Origin: JBEKYD01 sp052325345
GTDB taxonomy: Bacteria; Acidobacteriota; Terriglobia; Bryobacterales; Bryobacteraceae
Assembly: GCA_052325345.1 (NCBI GenBank)
Contig: JBKQVG010000216.1
Coordinates: 1-5,440, forward strand
Direction of reading: 5' to 3'
Length of the DNA: 5,440 nt
Under the pieces are notes generated by a model. That model saw only the letters and a list, made by a program, of their open reading frames with translations, made no database searches and had not been told where the DNA came from. The first letter of the stretch is position 1, and each line of letters starts with the position of its first letter. Shown piece after piece: positions 1 to 5,440 of this stretch. A program made the position numbers and the translations under genes.

Positions 1-705
1 GATGCGCTGGCGGCCGGCCTGCACGGCTCCATCACCCTCGGGGTGGGCCAGGTCTGCACCAATCCCGGCGTGATCTCCGTGCCGGCCGGCGCCGCGGGCG
101 ATCGGCTGGCGGCGGCGCTCGCCGAGAAACTGGGCGCCACGCCGGAATCTCCGATGCTGAATGCCGGCATTCTCGAGAACTATACCGCCAAGGTTGCCGA
201 GCGCACCGCCGATACGCGCGTGCGCACGCTGGTATCCGCCAAGGGCTCGGCGCCGGCCTTATTCGAATCCACGGTGGAAACGTTTCTGGCCGAGCCCGAT
301 TTAGGCGAGGAAGTGTTCGGACCCGCGTCGGTGTTGGTGCGCTACGCAAAATTCGAAGAAGCGCTAGCCATCGCGCACACCATAGAAGGCAACCTGACGG
401 CCACGATTCAAATGGCCGCCGGCGACGAAACCGCCGCCGCCCGGCTGGTCGCCGCGCTCGAGACCCGCGTCGGCCGCATCGTCTTTCAGGGATATCCCAC
501 CGGTGTCGAAGTCTGCCAGGCCATGGTCCACGGAGGACCCTACCCGGCAACTTCGGATGGGCGCACAACCTCAGTCGGCGGCCGCGCCATCCTGCGCTTC
601 GCCCGGCCGGTTTGCTATCAGGATACGCCGGAGGGGCTGCTGCCCGAAGAGTTGCGCAGCGGGGTTGCGGGCCTGCTCCGAATGGTGGACGGGAAGCATG
701 CGTAG
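1..705 (+). CDS. Alpha-ketoglutarate semialdehyde (2,5-dioxovalerate) dehydrogenase, C-terminal part
   Basis: This is the C-terminal 234 residues of an aldehyde dehydrogenase whose frame is open from base 1, so the true start lies upstream; the GTG at 43 is internal. The catalytic cysteine sits in GQVCTNPG (codon 55-57). The EEVFGP motif near residue 103 is the usual C-terminal ALDH signature. The stretch PTGVEVCQAMVHGG, followed by PATSD, RTTSVG and RPVCYQD, is typical of the alpha-ketoglutarate semialdehyde dehydrogenase branch. Family members oxidise 2,5-dioxopentanoate to 2-oxoglutarate with NAD(P)+ in the cytoplasm. This is the last step of non-phosphorylative pentose, glucarate/galactarate and hydroxyproline breakdown. 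Family members are about 500-525 residues, so a little over half is missing at the left edge. The general-base Glu and the cofactor fold are outside the window. The stop TAG is at 703-705. The substrate is inferred from the C-terminal motifs; the ALDH superfamily call is secure. Confidence 0.88.
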   Translation, partial: DALAAGLHGSITLGVGQVCTNPGVISVPAGAAGDRLAAALAEKLGATPESPMLNAGILENYTAKVAERTADTRVRTLVSAKGSAPALFESTVETFLAEPDLGEEVFGPASVLVRYAKFEEALAIAHTIEGNLTATIQMAAGDETAAARLVAALETRVGRIVFQGYPTGVEVCQAMVHGGPYPATSDGRTTSVGGRAILRFARPVCYQDTPEGLLPEELRSGVAGLLRMVDGKHA

Positions 706-791
706 GAGGTCGAGCGCCCGAAATCCGGCGCAGGGGTTACTGTCGTTGGTTTCCAACATCACGGCTTGGCGGTCCTGTTAGACGATTGTGT

Positions 792-827
792 CTGCGGCTC
801 CGAGAACCGGAACTCGGCCTTCCGCAG
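792..827. terminator. Inverted repeat between convergent genes, possible bidirectional terminator
   Basis: CTGCGG (792-797) pairs perfectly with CCGCAG (822-827). Inside it CCGAG (800-804) pairs with CTCGG (813-817) around the loop AACCGGAA. This gives 11 base pairs split by a 2/4 internal loop. It lies 87 bases after the dehydrogenase stop and 78 bases beyond the end of the minus-strand remnant, so it sits between convergent genes where a shared terminator would be expected. There is no immediate U-tract; the nearest T run (841-844) is 13 bases downstream. A canonical intrinsic terminator is therefore not shown. A smaller hairpin, GTTGG-TTT-CCAAC (745-757), precedes it. The rest of 706-904 holds no gene I can support. 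Confidence 0.3.
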
Positions 828-904
828 GCTGCAACCGCCGTTTTCGACCACTGGCGCTGGCGTGGTGACGCACGGTCACGGCGATCCTGGGTCTTTGGGC
901 TGGG

Positions 905-1321
905 TTAGACCGCGGTTTCCTGGGGCGACTCTTCCCGGCGCTGGGCGATGGTGTTTTCGAGCCGCTGCCGCTCCAGGGAGCTTTGGGGCGCCGGCAGCGG
1001 TTTGCCATTGACTGCGATCAGCCGGTAGTACGGCGAGCCTAGAATCATCATGACCCGATATGTCTTCGTACCGCCGGCGGCGCGGTCCCGCTCGGTGAAG
1101 TCATAGCGGGGCGCCGCGGCCCAATCTTTGTCGTTGGCGACCACCGAGCGTGCAACGATGCTCCGGACGTCGAGTTCTTGTGGATACGCGGACGCGCGGG
1201 CAAGCATGGCCGACGTTGCCAGGCGGAGAATCGTGGGCAGTACGCGGTTGCCACTCCGCCGGGCGCAGCGGCCGGCCGCCGCGGCGGCGCGGGAACCGGC
1301 CTTGATGCGGAGGAGTTTCAA
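905..1321 (-). pseudogene. Truncated secreted-type protein of unknown function (acidobacterial-like family remnant)
   Basis: The minus-strand frame encodes 138 residues. The recognisable core is about residues 49-109, with DVRSIVARSV, the YDFTERD segment, TKTYRV and GSPYYRLIAVNGKPL. From memory this resembles the N-terminal half of a recurring secreted acidobacterial family of roughly 230-300 residues, of unknown function; I cannot confirm this by search. In those proteins a charged helix follows (RR-K-ESP-ER-A pattern). Here the frame reaches RREESPQETAV and stops at once, so the C-terminal half appears lost. The upstream end is also poor: the only early starts are a TTG at 1321 and an internal ATG at 1207. 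Residues 28-46 look like a weak, arginine-interrupted signal peptide. No ribosome site or promoter is evident. It is convergent with the dehydrogenase and divergent from the sulfatase. It could instead be a short intact gene; an eroded copy seems likelier. Confidence 0.5.
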
Positions 1322-1386
1322 GTTAGAAAATCCCGTCTACATCCATTTTGCACATCAAGTACCGCGCCGGCCGCTCGAGCGTAGCC

Positions 1387-1504
1387 GGAACCTATCAGCG
1401 GCAGAAAGTAAGTGGAGCGGCAAAGGGTTCCAGCTACCGCTGAGCACCGTCAATTGAACAGAATGGTTTATCGGCGTCAATCGGCGGGCTGGAACACTGG
1501 AACC
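1387..1504. repeat. Clustered GGAACC/GGTTCC words upstream of the sulfatase
   Basis: GGAACC occurs at 1387-1392, its complement GGTTCC at 1426-1431, GGAAC at 1491-1495, and GGAACC again at 1499-1504. GGTTCCAG (1426-1433) and CTGGAACC (1497-1504) form a perfect 8-base inverted repeat. Two copies of ATCGGCG lie at 1470-1476 and 1480-1486, exactly 10 bases apart. The cluster falls in the non-coding stretch 1322-1545 before the sulfatase, where an operator would sit. No regulator is recognised and chance recurrence in GC-rich DNA is possible. Nothing else is seen in this gap apart from the -10-like box near its end. Confidence 0.25.
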
Positions 1505-1529
1505 AAGAGCCGGCGGAAATGCAAGGGGG

Positions 1530-1545
1530 TACACTAGGTTGTCGA
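1530..1545 (+). promoter_or_regulatory. Possible -10 box for a leaderless sulfatase transcript
   Basis: TACACT (1530-1535) fits the TANNNT form of a bacterial -10 element and ends 10 bases before the ATG at 1546. Transcription would begin about at that start codon. No good -35 hexamer is seen around 1507-1512. The arrangement parallels the clearer TATAAT box before the gene at 3003. The G-run at 1525-1529 is about 16 bases from the ATG, too far for a normal ribosome site. Confidence 0.35.
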
Positions 1546-2922
1546 ATGACACGACGCGATTTTCTCGCTTCCGCGAGTGTGGCAGCCGGCTCGCGGTTGC
1601 TTGCGGCGCCGGCGCGCACGCCCAACATCGTTTTTGTCCTGTGCGACGACCTCGGCTATGGCGATCTCGGTGTTTACGGCTCGAAGATCCAGACTCCGAA
1701 TTTCGATCGCCTGGCATCGGAGGGCGTTCGCTTCACCAACTTCTGCTCCGCCGACCCGGTTTGTTCGCCCTCTCGCGCGGCCCTGCTTACCGGCCGCTAT
1801 CCTACCCGCGTAGGGGTTCCTCGAGTTCTCTTCCCGCAGGATGCCGGCGGGCTCAACCTGGATGAGACCACGCTTGCGGATGTCCTGAAAGCGCGCGGTT
1901 ACAGCACCATGTGCATAGGGAAATGGCACCTCGGACGACCCCAGCCCTATCTGCCCACGAGCCGCGGCTTCGACGAGTACTTCGGCATCCCCTACAGCAA
2001 CGACATGACGCCCCGGGTCCTGATGCACAATACCGATGTCATCGAGCAGACGGCGGACCTCTCTACCCTGACCGCACGTTATACCGACCAGGCCCTGAAG
2101 TTCATCGACCGTTCCAAGAGATCGCCTTTCTTCCTCTACATGCCGCACACGTTCCCGCACATCCCGCTGGCGGCTTCCGGGCGGTTCCGCGGCAAGTCGG
2201 CCGAGGGCCTCTACGGCGACGTGGTGGAAGAGATCGATTGGAGCCTCGGCGAAATTCTGGCGGCGCTGAAGCGGAACGGCCTGGAACAGGACACGCTGGT
2301 CATGTGTTCGAGCGACAACGGCCCCTGGTACCAGGGGAGCCCCGGCAAGCTTCGCGGCCGCAAGAACACGACTTACGAGGGCGGCGTTCGCGAGCCATTC
2401 ATCGCCCGATGGAAGGGCCGGATTCCAGCCGGGCGCGTTTCGGACGGCCTGGCTTCCATGATGGATGTTTTCCCCACGGTGGCCCGGTTGTGCGGCGCGG
2501 GGTTGCCGTCGAAGCCGCTGGATGGCATCGACATATGGCCGTTGATCCACGGGGACACCCAGTCCATTGAGCGCGCGCCCCTGCTCTACTTCGACAATTG
2601 GGACTTGCAGTGCGCGCGCTGGATGAACTGGAAACTGCACATCGCGCGCCACAACACCGCCGCCTACACGCCGGCGCCGCCGGGCGGGCGTTTCAGCTTC
2701 CTGTTGCCGAAGCCGGAGTTGTACAACCTGACCAGCGATCCGGACGAAAGCTACGACGTCGCGCCGGAGAATGCGCAGATAGTGGCCCAGATCGAGTCCC
2801 GGATAGCCAAGACGATCGAAGACTTTCCGGAGCCAGTGCGCAAGGCCTACGCCGATCAGCAAGCCCGCAAGGCGGACCCGAACACGCCGACCGGCGCCTA
2901 CCCTAAGCCCGCCCGCCGATAA
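1546..2922 (+). CDS. Tat-exported type I sulfatase (arylsulfatase family)
   Basis: This complete 458-residue sulfatase of the alkaline-phosphatase superfamily hydrolyses a sulfate ester, probably outside the cytoplasm. It opens with MTRRDFLASAS, a twin-arginine signal, with likely cleavage near residues 20-24. Active-site elements are all present: metal ligands D34-D35 in CDDLGYGD; the formylglycine site C73 in CSPSR, with R77, followed by AALLTGRYP; K126/H128 in GKWHLG; H201 in MPHTFPH; D257-N258 in SSDNGP; and K273 before TTYEGGVREP. The C-S-P-S-R motif needs a formylglycine-generating enzyme, which is not in the window. A C-terminal LYNLTSDPDE segment near 392-401 is also typical. An in-frame ATG at 1519 would add nine residues; I prefer 1546 because the Tat motif starts there and a -10-like box lies between the two. 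The substrate cannot be told from motifs; a glycan or aryl sulfate is plausible beside sugar-catabolic genes. Confidence 0.93.
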   Translation: MTRRDFLASASVAAGSRLLAAPARTPNIVFVLCDDLGYGDLGVYGSKIQTPNFDRLASEGVRFTNFCSADPVCSPSRAALLTGRYPTRVGVPRVLFPQDAGGLNLDETTLADVLKARGYSTMCIGKWHLGRPQPYLPTSRGFDEYFGIPYSNDMTPRVLMHNTDVIEQTADLSTLTARYTDQALKFIDRSKRSPFFLYMPHTFPHIPLAASGRFRGKSAEGLYGDVVEEIDWSLGEILAALKRNGLEQDTLVMCSSDNGPWYQGSPGKLRGRKNTTYEGGVREPFIARWKGRIPAGRVSDGLASMMDVFPTVARLCGAGLPSKPLDGIDIWPLIHGDTQSIERAPLLYFDNWDLQCARWMNWKLHIARHNTAAYTPAPPGGRFSFLLPKPELYNLTSDPDESYDVAPENAQIVAQIESRIAKTIEDFPEPVRKAYADQQARKADPNTPTGAYPKPARR

Positions 2923-2988
2923 GCGGGGACCCTTGCCCGGCTGTCAGCGAGGATTTCCCCGAATCGCGATGCCTGGGCGCTTGGGAGT

Positions 2989-3002
2989 TATAATCCGACT
3001 TC
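2989..3002 (+). promoter_or_regulatory. Consensus -10 box placed for a leaderless transcript of the dehydrogenase operon
   Basis: TATAAT (2989-2994) matches the sigma-70 -10 consensus exactly and ends 8 bases before the ATG at 3003, so the transcript would start at or within a base or two of the start codon. No purine-rich ribosome site occurs in the intervening CCGACTTC, which agrees with leaderless initiation. No TTGACA-like hexamer is found at 16-18 bases upstream and no extended TG motif is present. The gap from the sulfatase stop to the ATG is only 80 bases. I see no convincing rho-independent terminator in it, so read-through from the sulfatase is possible. Confidence 0.6.
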
Positions 3003-4037
3003 ATGATTGGCCTTGTTAACTACGCTAAGGACCCGCGCTCCGTCGAACTGCGAGAATTGCCCGTTCCCGAGATCGGCGAGGAGGACGTTCTCTTTGCCGT
3101 CGAGGCGGTGGGCATCTGCGGCAGCGATCTGCATCAATATTTGGGCACCCAGAGCTGGCCGGTGAACTTTCCCGTGGTGCTTGGTCACGAATTCGCGGGC
3201 GTCGTCGCCAAAAGCGGCAGCCGCGTGCGGGGCTTCAAGGAAGGCGACCGCGTAGTCAGCGAGACTGCGGCCGTGCTGCCCGCCGACTCGGCTTTCATCC
3301 GGCAGGGACTTTACAATCTCGATCCGAAGCGAGCCGGGTTCGGCTATGGAGTTAATGGCGCCATGGCCCAGTTTGTCCGCGTGCCGGCGCGATGCCTGCA
3401 TCGCCTGCCCGACTCCCTGACCTCGGAGAAGGCCGCTCTGACGGAACCGTGCTGCGTCGCTTACAACGCGGTTTGTGTCCACTCGCGCATCCGTCCCGGC
3501 GACACGGTGGCGGTGATTGGGCCGGGCCCCATCGGCCTGCTTTGCGCGCTCATGGCCAAACTGGCGGGAGCCGGGCACCTGGTGGTCATCGGCATTCCCG
3601 CCGACGCCAAGCGGCTCGAGGTGGCCCGCAGGATCGGAGCCGATACGACTCTCGGCGCGCAGAACGAAAATGTCCAGAAATGGGTGAGAGATTTTGGCGA
3701 TGGCTACGGCCTCGACCTGGTGATCGACGCGGCGGGCGTTTCCGCGACGCTCAAGCTGGCGCTCGATATCGTTCGTCCGGCGGGGCAAATCACCAAGGTG
3801 GGATGGGGACCGCAACCGCTCAATTTCTCGCTGGACCCGCTGGTGCAAAAGGCGGTCACGCTGCAGGGCAGCTACTCGCACAACTGGCCGATTTGGGAGA
3901 AAGTCATTTCCCTGCTGGCTAGCGGGAAGCTCAATCTCGACCTGGTTCTGAACCGGGTTTCACCGCTCGACGATTGGCGCGCGGCATTCGAGGAAATGCA
4001 CTCCGGCCAGATCGTCAAGGGGGTCCTCAAGCCGTGA
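3003..4037 (+). CDS. Zinc-dependent MDR alcohol/polyol dehydrogenase lacking the structural-zinc cysteines
   Basis: This complete 344-residue medium-chain dehydrogenase belongs to the sorbitol/threonine dehydrogenase-like group and should oxidise a secondary hydroxyl of a polyol or sugar with NAD(P)+. The GroES-like domain spans about 1-150 and 290-344. Catalytic-zinc residues are visible: C39 in GICGSD, H62-E63 in GHEFAG, and E148 in TEP. The Rossmann domain has GPGPIG at 173-178, and DAAG follows at 242-245. The lobe that normally carries four zinc-binding cysteines (about 90-116) is kept in length, ending YNL-P-GFGYG, but the cysteine positions read P93, S96, I99 and D107. The strand after the glycine motif ends VVIGIPAD rather than with a clear early acidic residue, so NAD versus NADP is open. 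It has its own TATAAT box and leads an operon with the SDR gene, one base downstream. Exact substrate unknown. Confidence 0.9.
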   Translation: MIGLVNYAKDPRSVELRELPVPEIGEEDVLFAVEAVGICGSDLHQYLGTQSWPVNFPVVLGHEFAGVVAKSGSRVRGFKEGDRVVSETAAVLPADSAFIRQGLYNLDPKRAGFGYGVNGAMAQFVRVPARCLHRLPDSLTSEKAALTEPCCVAYNAVCVHSRIRPGDTVAVIGPGPIGLLCALMAKLAGAGHLVVIGIPADAKRLEVARRIGADTTLGAQNENVQKWVRDFGDGYGLDLVIDAAGVSATLKLALDIVRPAGQITKVGWGPQPLNFSLDPLVQKAVTLQGSYSHNWPIWEKVISLLASGKLNLDLVLNRVSPLDDWRAAFEEMHSGQIVKGVLKP

Positions 4038-4038
4038 T

Positions 4039-4824
4039 ATGCGCCTGAAGGACAAAGTAATTCTGGTGACCGGCTCGACAACCGGAATCGGCGAGGGCAT
4101 GGCGCGAGTCTTTGCCCGCGAAGGCGCGCGGGTGGCCATCCACGGCATGGCGCTCGAAGATGCCGAAAAAGTCGCCGGCGAAATTAAGAGCGAGGGCGGG
4201 CAAGCGATCCCGCTGGCGGGACTTCTGGAAGACGCGACCGTGCCCGCGCGACTGATCGCCGAAACCGTGGCGCACTACGGACGCCTGGACGGACTGGTGA
4301 ACAACGCGGCAACCACCAGCCGCGGCAACCTCGACACCACCGGCGTGGAAGCGTTCGACCGCACCCTGGCCATCAACCTGAGAGCGCCGTTTCTACTGAT
4401 CCAGGCCGCACTATCCTATTTTCGGAAGCAGGGAGGAGGGCGGGTGCTCAACATCGGGTCGGTCAACGCCTACTGCGGCGAAAACAACCAGCTTGCCTAT
4501 TCCATCAGCAAGGGCGGCCTGACCACCCTGACGCGGAACCTGGCCGACGCCTACGGCGCGGAGGGTCTGCGCGTGAACCAGATCAATCCCGGCTGGACCC
4601 TGACGCCCAACGAATATGAGTTGAAGAAAACGGAAGGGCTGCCCGAAGACTGGCCGGCAAAACTCCCCAAGGTGTTCGCGCCCTCGGGCCGGCTTTTGTC
4701 GCCGGAGGATATCGCCTGGGCCGCCGTCTATTTTCTCTCCGATGAGGCGGCGCTGGTCAACGGGGCGGTTTTCGATCTCGCACAATACCCGGTTATCGGC
4801 CGCAACCCGGCAAAGCACATATGA
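4039..4824 (+). CDS. Short-chain dehydrogenase/reductase (classical SDR)
   Basis: This complete 261-residue cytoplasmic SDR carries a full set of motifs. These are the cofactor loop TGSTTGIG (11-18), NNA (88-90), N113 in INL, catalytic S141 in NIGS, and Y154/K158 in YSISK, with NPG at 183-185. The length is standard. The tail ends FDLAQYPVIGRNP, an ending I associate with a subgroup of sugar-related SDRs, so an NAD(P)-linked oxidation or reduction of a sugar or sugar-acid carbonyl is likely. The catalytic tetrad implies a working enzyme. The ATG at 4039 is one base after the upstream TGA and the stop overlaps the next start, so translation is probably coupled on both sides. Basic-residue clues for NADP in the first loop are weak (H35, G36), so cofactor choice is unresolved. 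The precise substrate cannot be assigned. Confidence 0.92.
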   Translation: MRLKDKVILVTGSTTGIGEGMARVFAREGARVAIHGMALEDAEKVAGEIKSEGGQAIPLAGLLEDATVPARLIAETVAHYGRLDGLVNNAATTSRGNLDTTGVEAFDRTLAINLRAPFLLIQAALSYFRKQGGGRVLNIGSVNAYCGENNQLAYSISKGGLTTLTRNLADAYGAEGLRVNQINPGWTLTPNEYELKKTEGLPEDWPAKLPKVFAPSGRLLSPEDIAWAAVYFLSDEAALVNGAVFDLAQYPVIGRNPAKHI

Positions 4825-5440
4825 AACCAAGACTGGCCGCCTTCCCCAAGTGCTACATGGACGAGCTATGCGTCCATCGCACGATGACGCTTTTTGAATG
4901 GATCGATCTGGCCGCAACCCTCGGCGTGGAGGGACTCGAGTTCTACTCGGGCTTTCTGGAAGACGACGACTCGTTCCTGAAGAGAGCCAAGGCGGCGCTG
5001 GAGAGACACGGCCTCGAAATGCCGATGCTGTGCTGCTCACCCGATTTCACCCAACCAGACCCGGCTCAACTGCAAGCGGAAATCGAGCGCGAGAAACGGA
5101 TGATCGAGATCGCGGCGTTTTTCGGGGGCCGGTTTTGCCGCGTGCTCTCGGGCCAGCGGCGTCCCGAGTTGACGCGCGCGGCAGGCGTGGCGCAGGTCGT
5201 GCGGGCGATTAAGAGTCTTCTGCCCTTCGCCGAAAAGCACGGCGTCGTCCTGACCATGGAGAACCATTACAAGGACAACTACTGGCAGTATCCCGAATTC
5301 GCGCAGAAGATGGATGTCTTTGTGGAGATCGTGGATCAGATCGATTCGCCCTGGTTCGGCGTCAACTACGATCCCTCCAACACCATCCTGGCGGGCGAAG
5401 ATCCGCTCGAGTTGCTGGAGCGCGTGAAGCATCGCGTGGT
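4821..5440 (+). CDS. TIM-barrel sugar phosphate isomerase/epimerase, N-terminal part
   Basis: The frame starts at ATG 4821, overlapping the SDR stop as ATGA, and stays open to the window end, giving 206 residues of a protein usually about 270-300 long. It fits the xylose-isomerase-like/AP-endonuclease-2 TIM barrel group. Early strands read VEGLEFYSG (36-44), and EMPMLCCSPDF (66-76) follows. A strand ends in TMENHY with E147 as a likely metal ligand, and GVNYDPSN follows with D184 as another. KHRVV (203-206), where the next conserved His usually follows, is cut by the edge. Members isomerise or epimerise keto-sugars or their derivatives using a divalent metal; some are lyases or hydrolases with the same fold, so the reaction is not fixed. 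As third gene of a coupled operon with two dehydrogenases it most likely acts on the same sugar. No strong ribosome site precedes it, in keeping with coupling to the SDR. Confidence 0.88.
   Translation, partial: MKPRLAAFPKCYMDELCVHRTMTLFEWIDLAATLGVEGLEFYSGFLEDDDSFLKRAKAALERHGLEMPMLCCSPDFTQPDPAQLQAEIEREKRMIEIAAFFGGRFCRVLSGQRRPELTRAAGVAQVVRAIKSLLPFAEKHGVVLTMENHYKDNYWQYPEFAQKMDVFVEIVDQIDSPWFGVNYDPSNTILAGEDPLELLERVKHRV

Noticed and set aside
43..45. GTG at 43 as the start of the aldehyde dehydrogenase
   Set aside because: The frame is open to base 1, and the upstream codons continue the conserved strand before the catalytic cysteine; the gene is simply cut by the window.
32..568. 178-codon minus-strand frame over the aldehyde dehydrogenase
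   Set aside because: Extremely arginine/proline-rich translation typical of an antisense shadow; the plus strand carries the ALDH motifs.
865..879. GTGAC-GCACG-GTCAC inverted repeat as an operator
   Set aside because: Only five base pairs per arm, lying downstream of both neighbouring genes, where an operator is not expected.
706..1545. Insertion sequence or mobile element remnant in the gene-poor stretch
   Set aside because: No transposase fragment in any frame, no terminal inverted repeats and no target duplication could be found by eye.
1534..2862. 442-codon open frame on the minus strand opposite the sulfatase
   Set aside because: It is antisense to a sulfatase with every active-site motif intact, its translation is arginine/valine-rich with no recognisable domain, and GC-rich codon bias routinely opens this frame.
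2947..2967. Small GATT/AATC or GCGA/TCGC inverted repeat after the sulfatase as a terminator
   Set aside because: The two pairings exclude each other, stems are only four pairs, and no T-run follows.
2988..3881. 297-codon open frame on the minus strand opposite the MDR dehydrogenase
   Set aside because: It mirrors a clear zinc dehydrogenase; its product (His/Arg/Gln-rich) has no family features and no start signals.
4411..5040. 209-codon minus-strand frame across the SDR-isomerase junction
   Set aside because: It spans two well-supported plus-strand genes and shows no recognisable protein features.

Overview
The window is high-GC bacterial DNA with a chromosomal, catabolic character. It holds five convincing genes: one cut by the left edge, one cut by the right edge and three complete. 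It also holds one eroded gene on the minus strand. A soil acidobacterium (Solibacter/Bryobacterales-like) is my best guess. The reasons are the remnant at 905-1321, which resembles a secreted protein family I associate with Acidobacteria, the Tat-exported sulfatase, and a cassette of sugar-directed oxidoreductases plus a sugar isomerase. This assignment is inference from memory, not from a search.

Layout, left to right. Positions 1-705 (+) are the C-terminal part of an aldehyde dehydrogenase of the alpha-ketoglutarate-semialdehyde (2,5-dioxovalerate) type. Positions 706-904 have no gene but contain a sizeable inverted repeat (792-827) lying between two convergent genes. Positions 905-1321 (-) are a truncated secreted-type protein of unknown function, probably a pseudogene. 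Positions 1322-1545 have no gene; they carry repeated GGAACC/GGTTCC words and a -10-like box just before the next start. Positions 1546-2922 (+) encode a complete Tat-exported type I sulfatase. Positions 2923-3002 contain a consensus TATAAT box 8 nt before the following start codon, suggesting a leaderless transcript. Positions 3003-5440 (+) are a tightly packed operon: an MDR zinc alcohol/polyol dehydrogenase, an SDR oxidoreductase (1-nt gap), and a TIM-barrel sugar isomerase/epimerase (4-nt ATGA overlap) that runs off the window.

How they may work together (inference): the sulfatase would desulfate a glycan or aryl/sugar sulfate outside the cytoplasm. The dehydrogenase pair plus isomerase would oxidise, reduce and isomerise a released sugar or polyol. 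The semialdehyde dehydrogenase would be the last step of a non-phosphorylative pentose or sugar-acid route into 2-oxoglutarate. The sulfatase and the operon appear to have separate promoters, and the dehydrogenase at the left edge is separated from both by the remnant, so a single shared pathway is not proven.

I see no CRISPR array, tRNA, rRNA, insertion sequence or phage gene, and nothing that demands an undescribed system. The most unusual single feature is the complete loss of the four structural-zinc cysteines in an MDR enzyme that keeps its catalytic zinc site.
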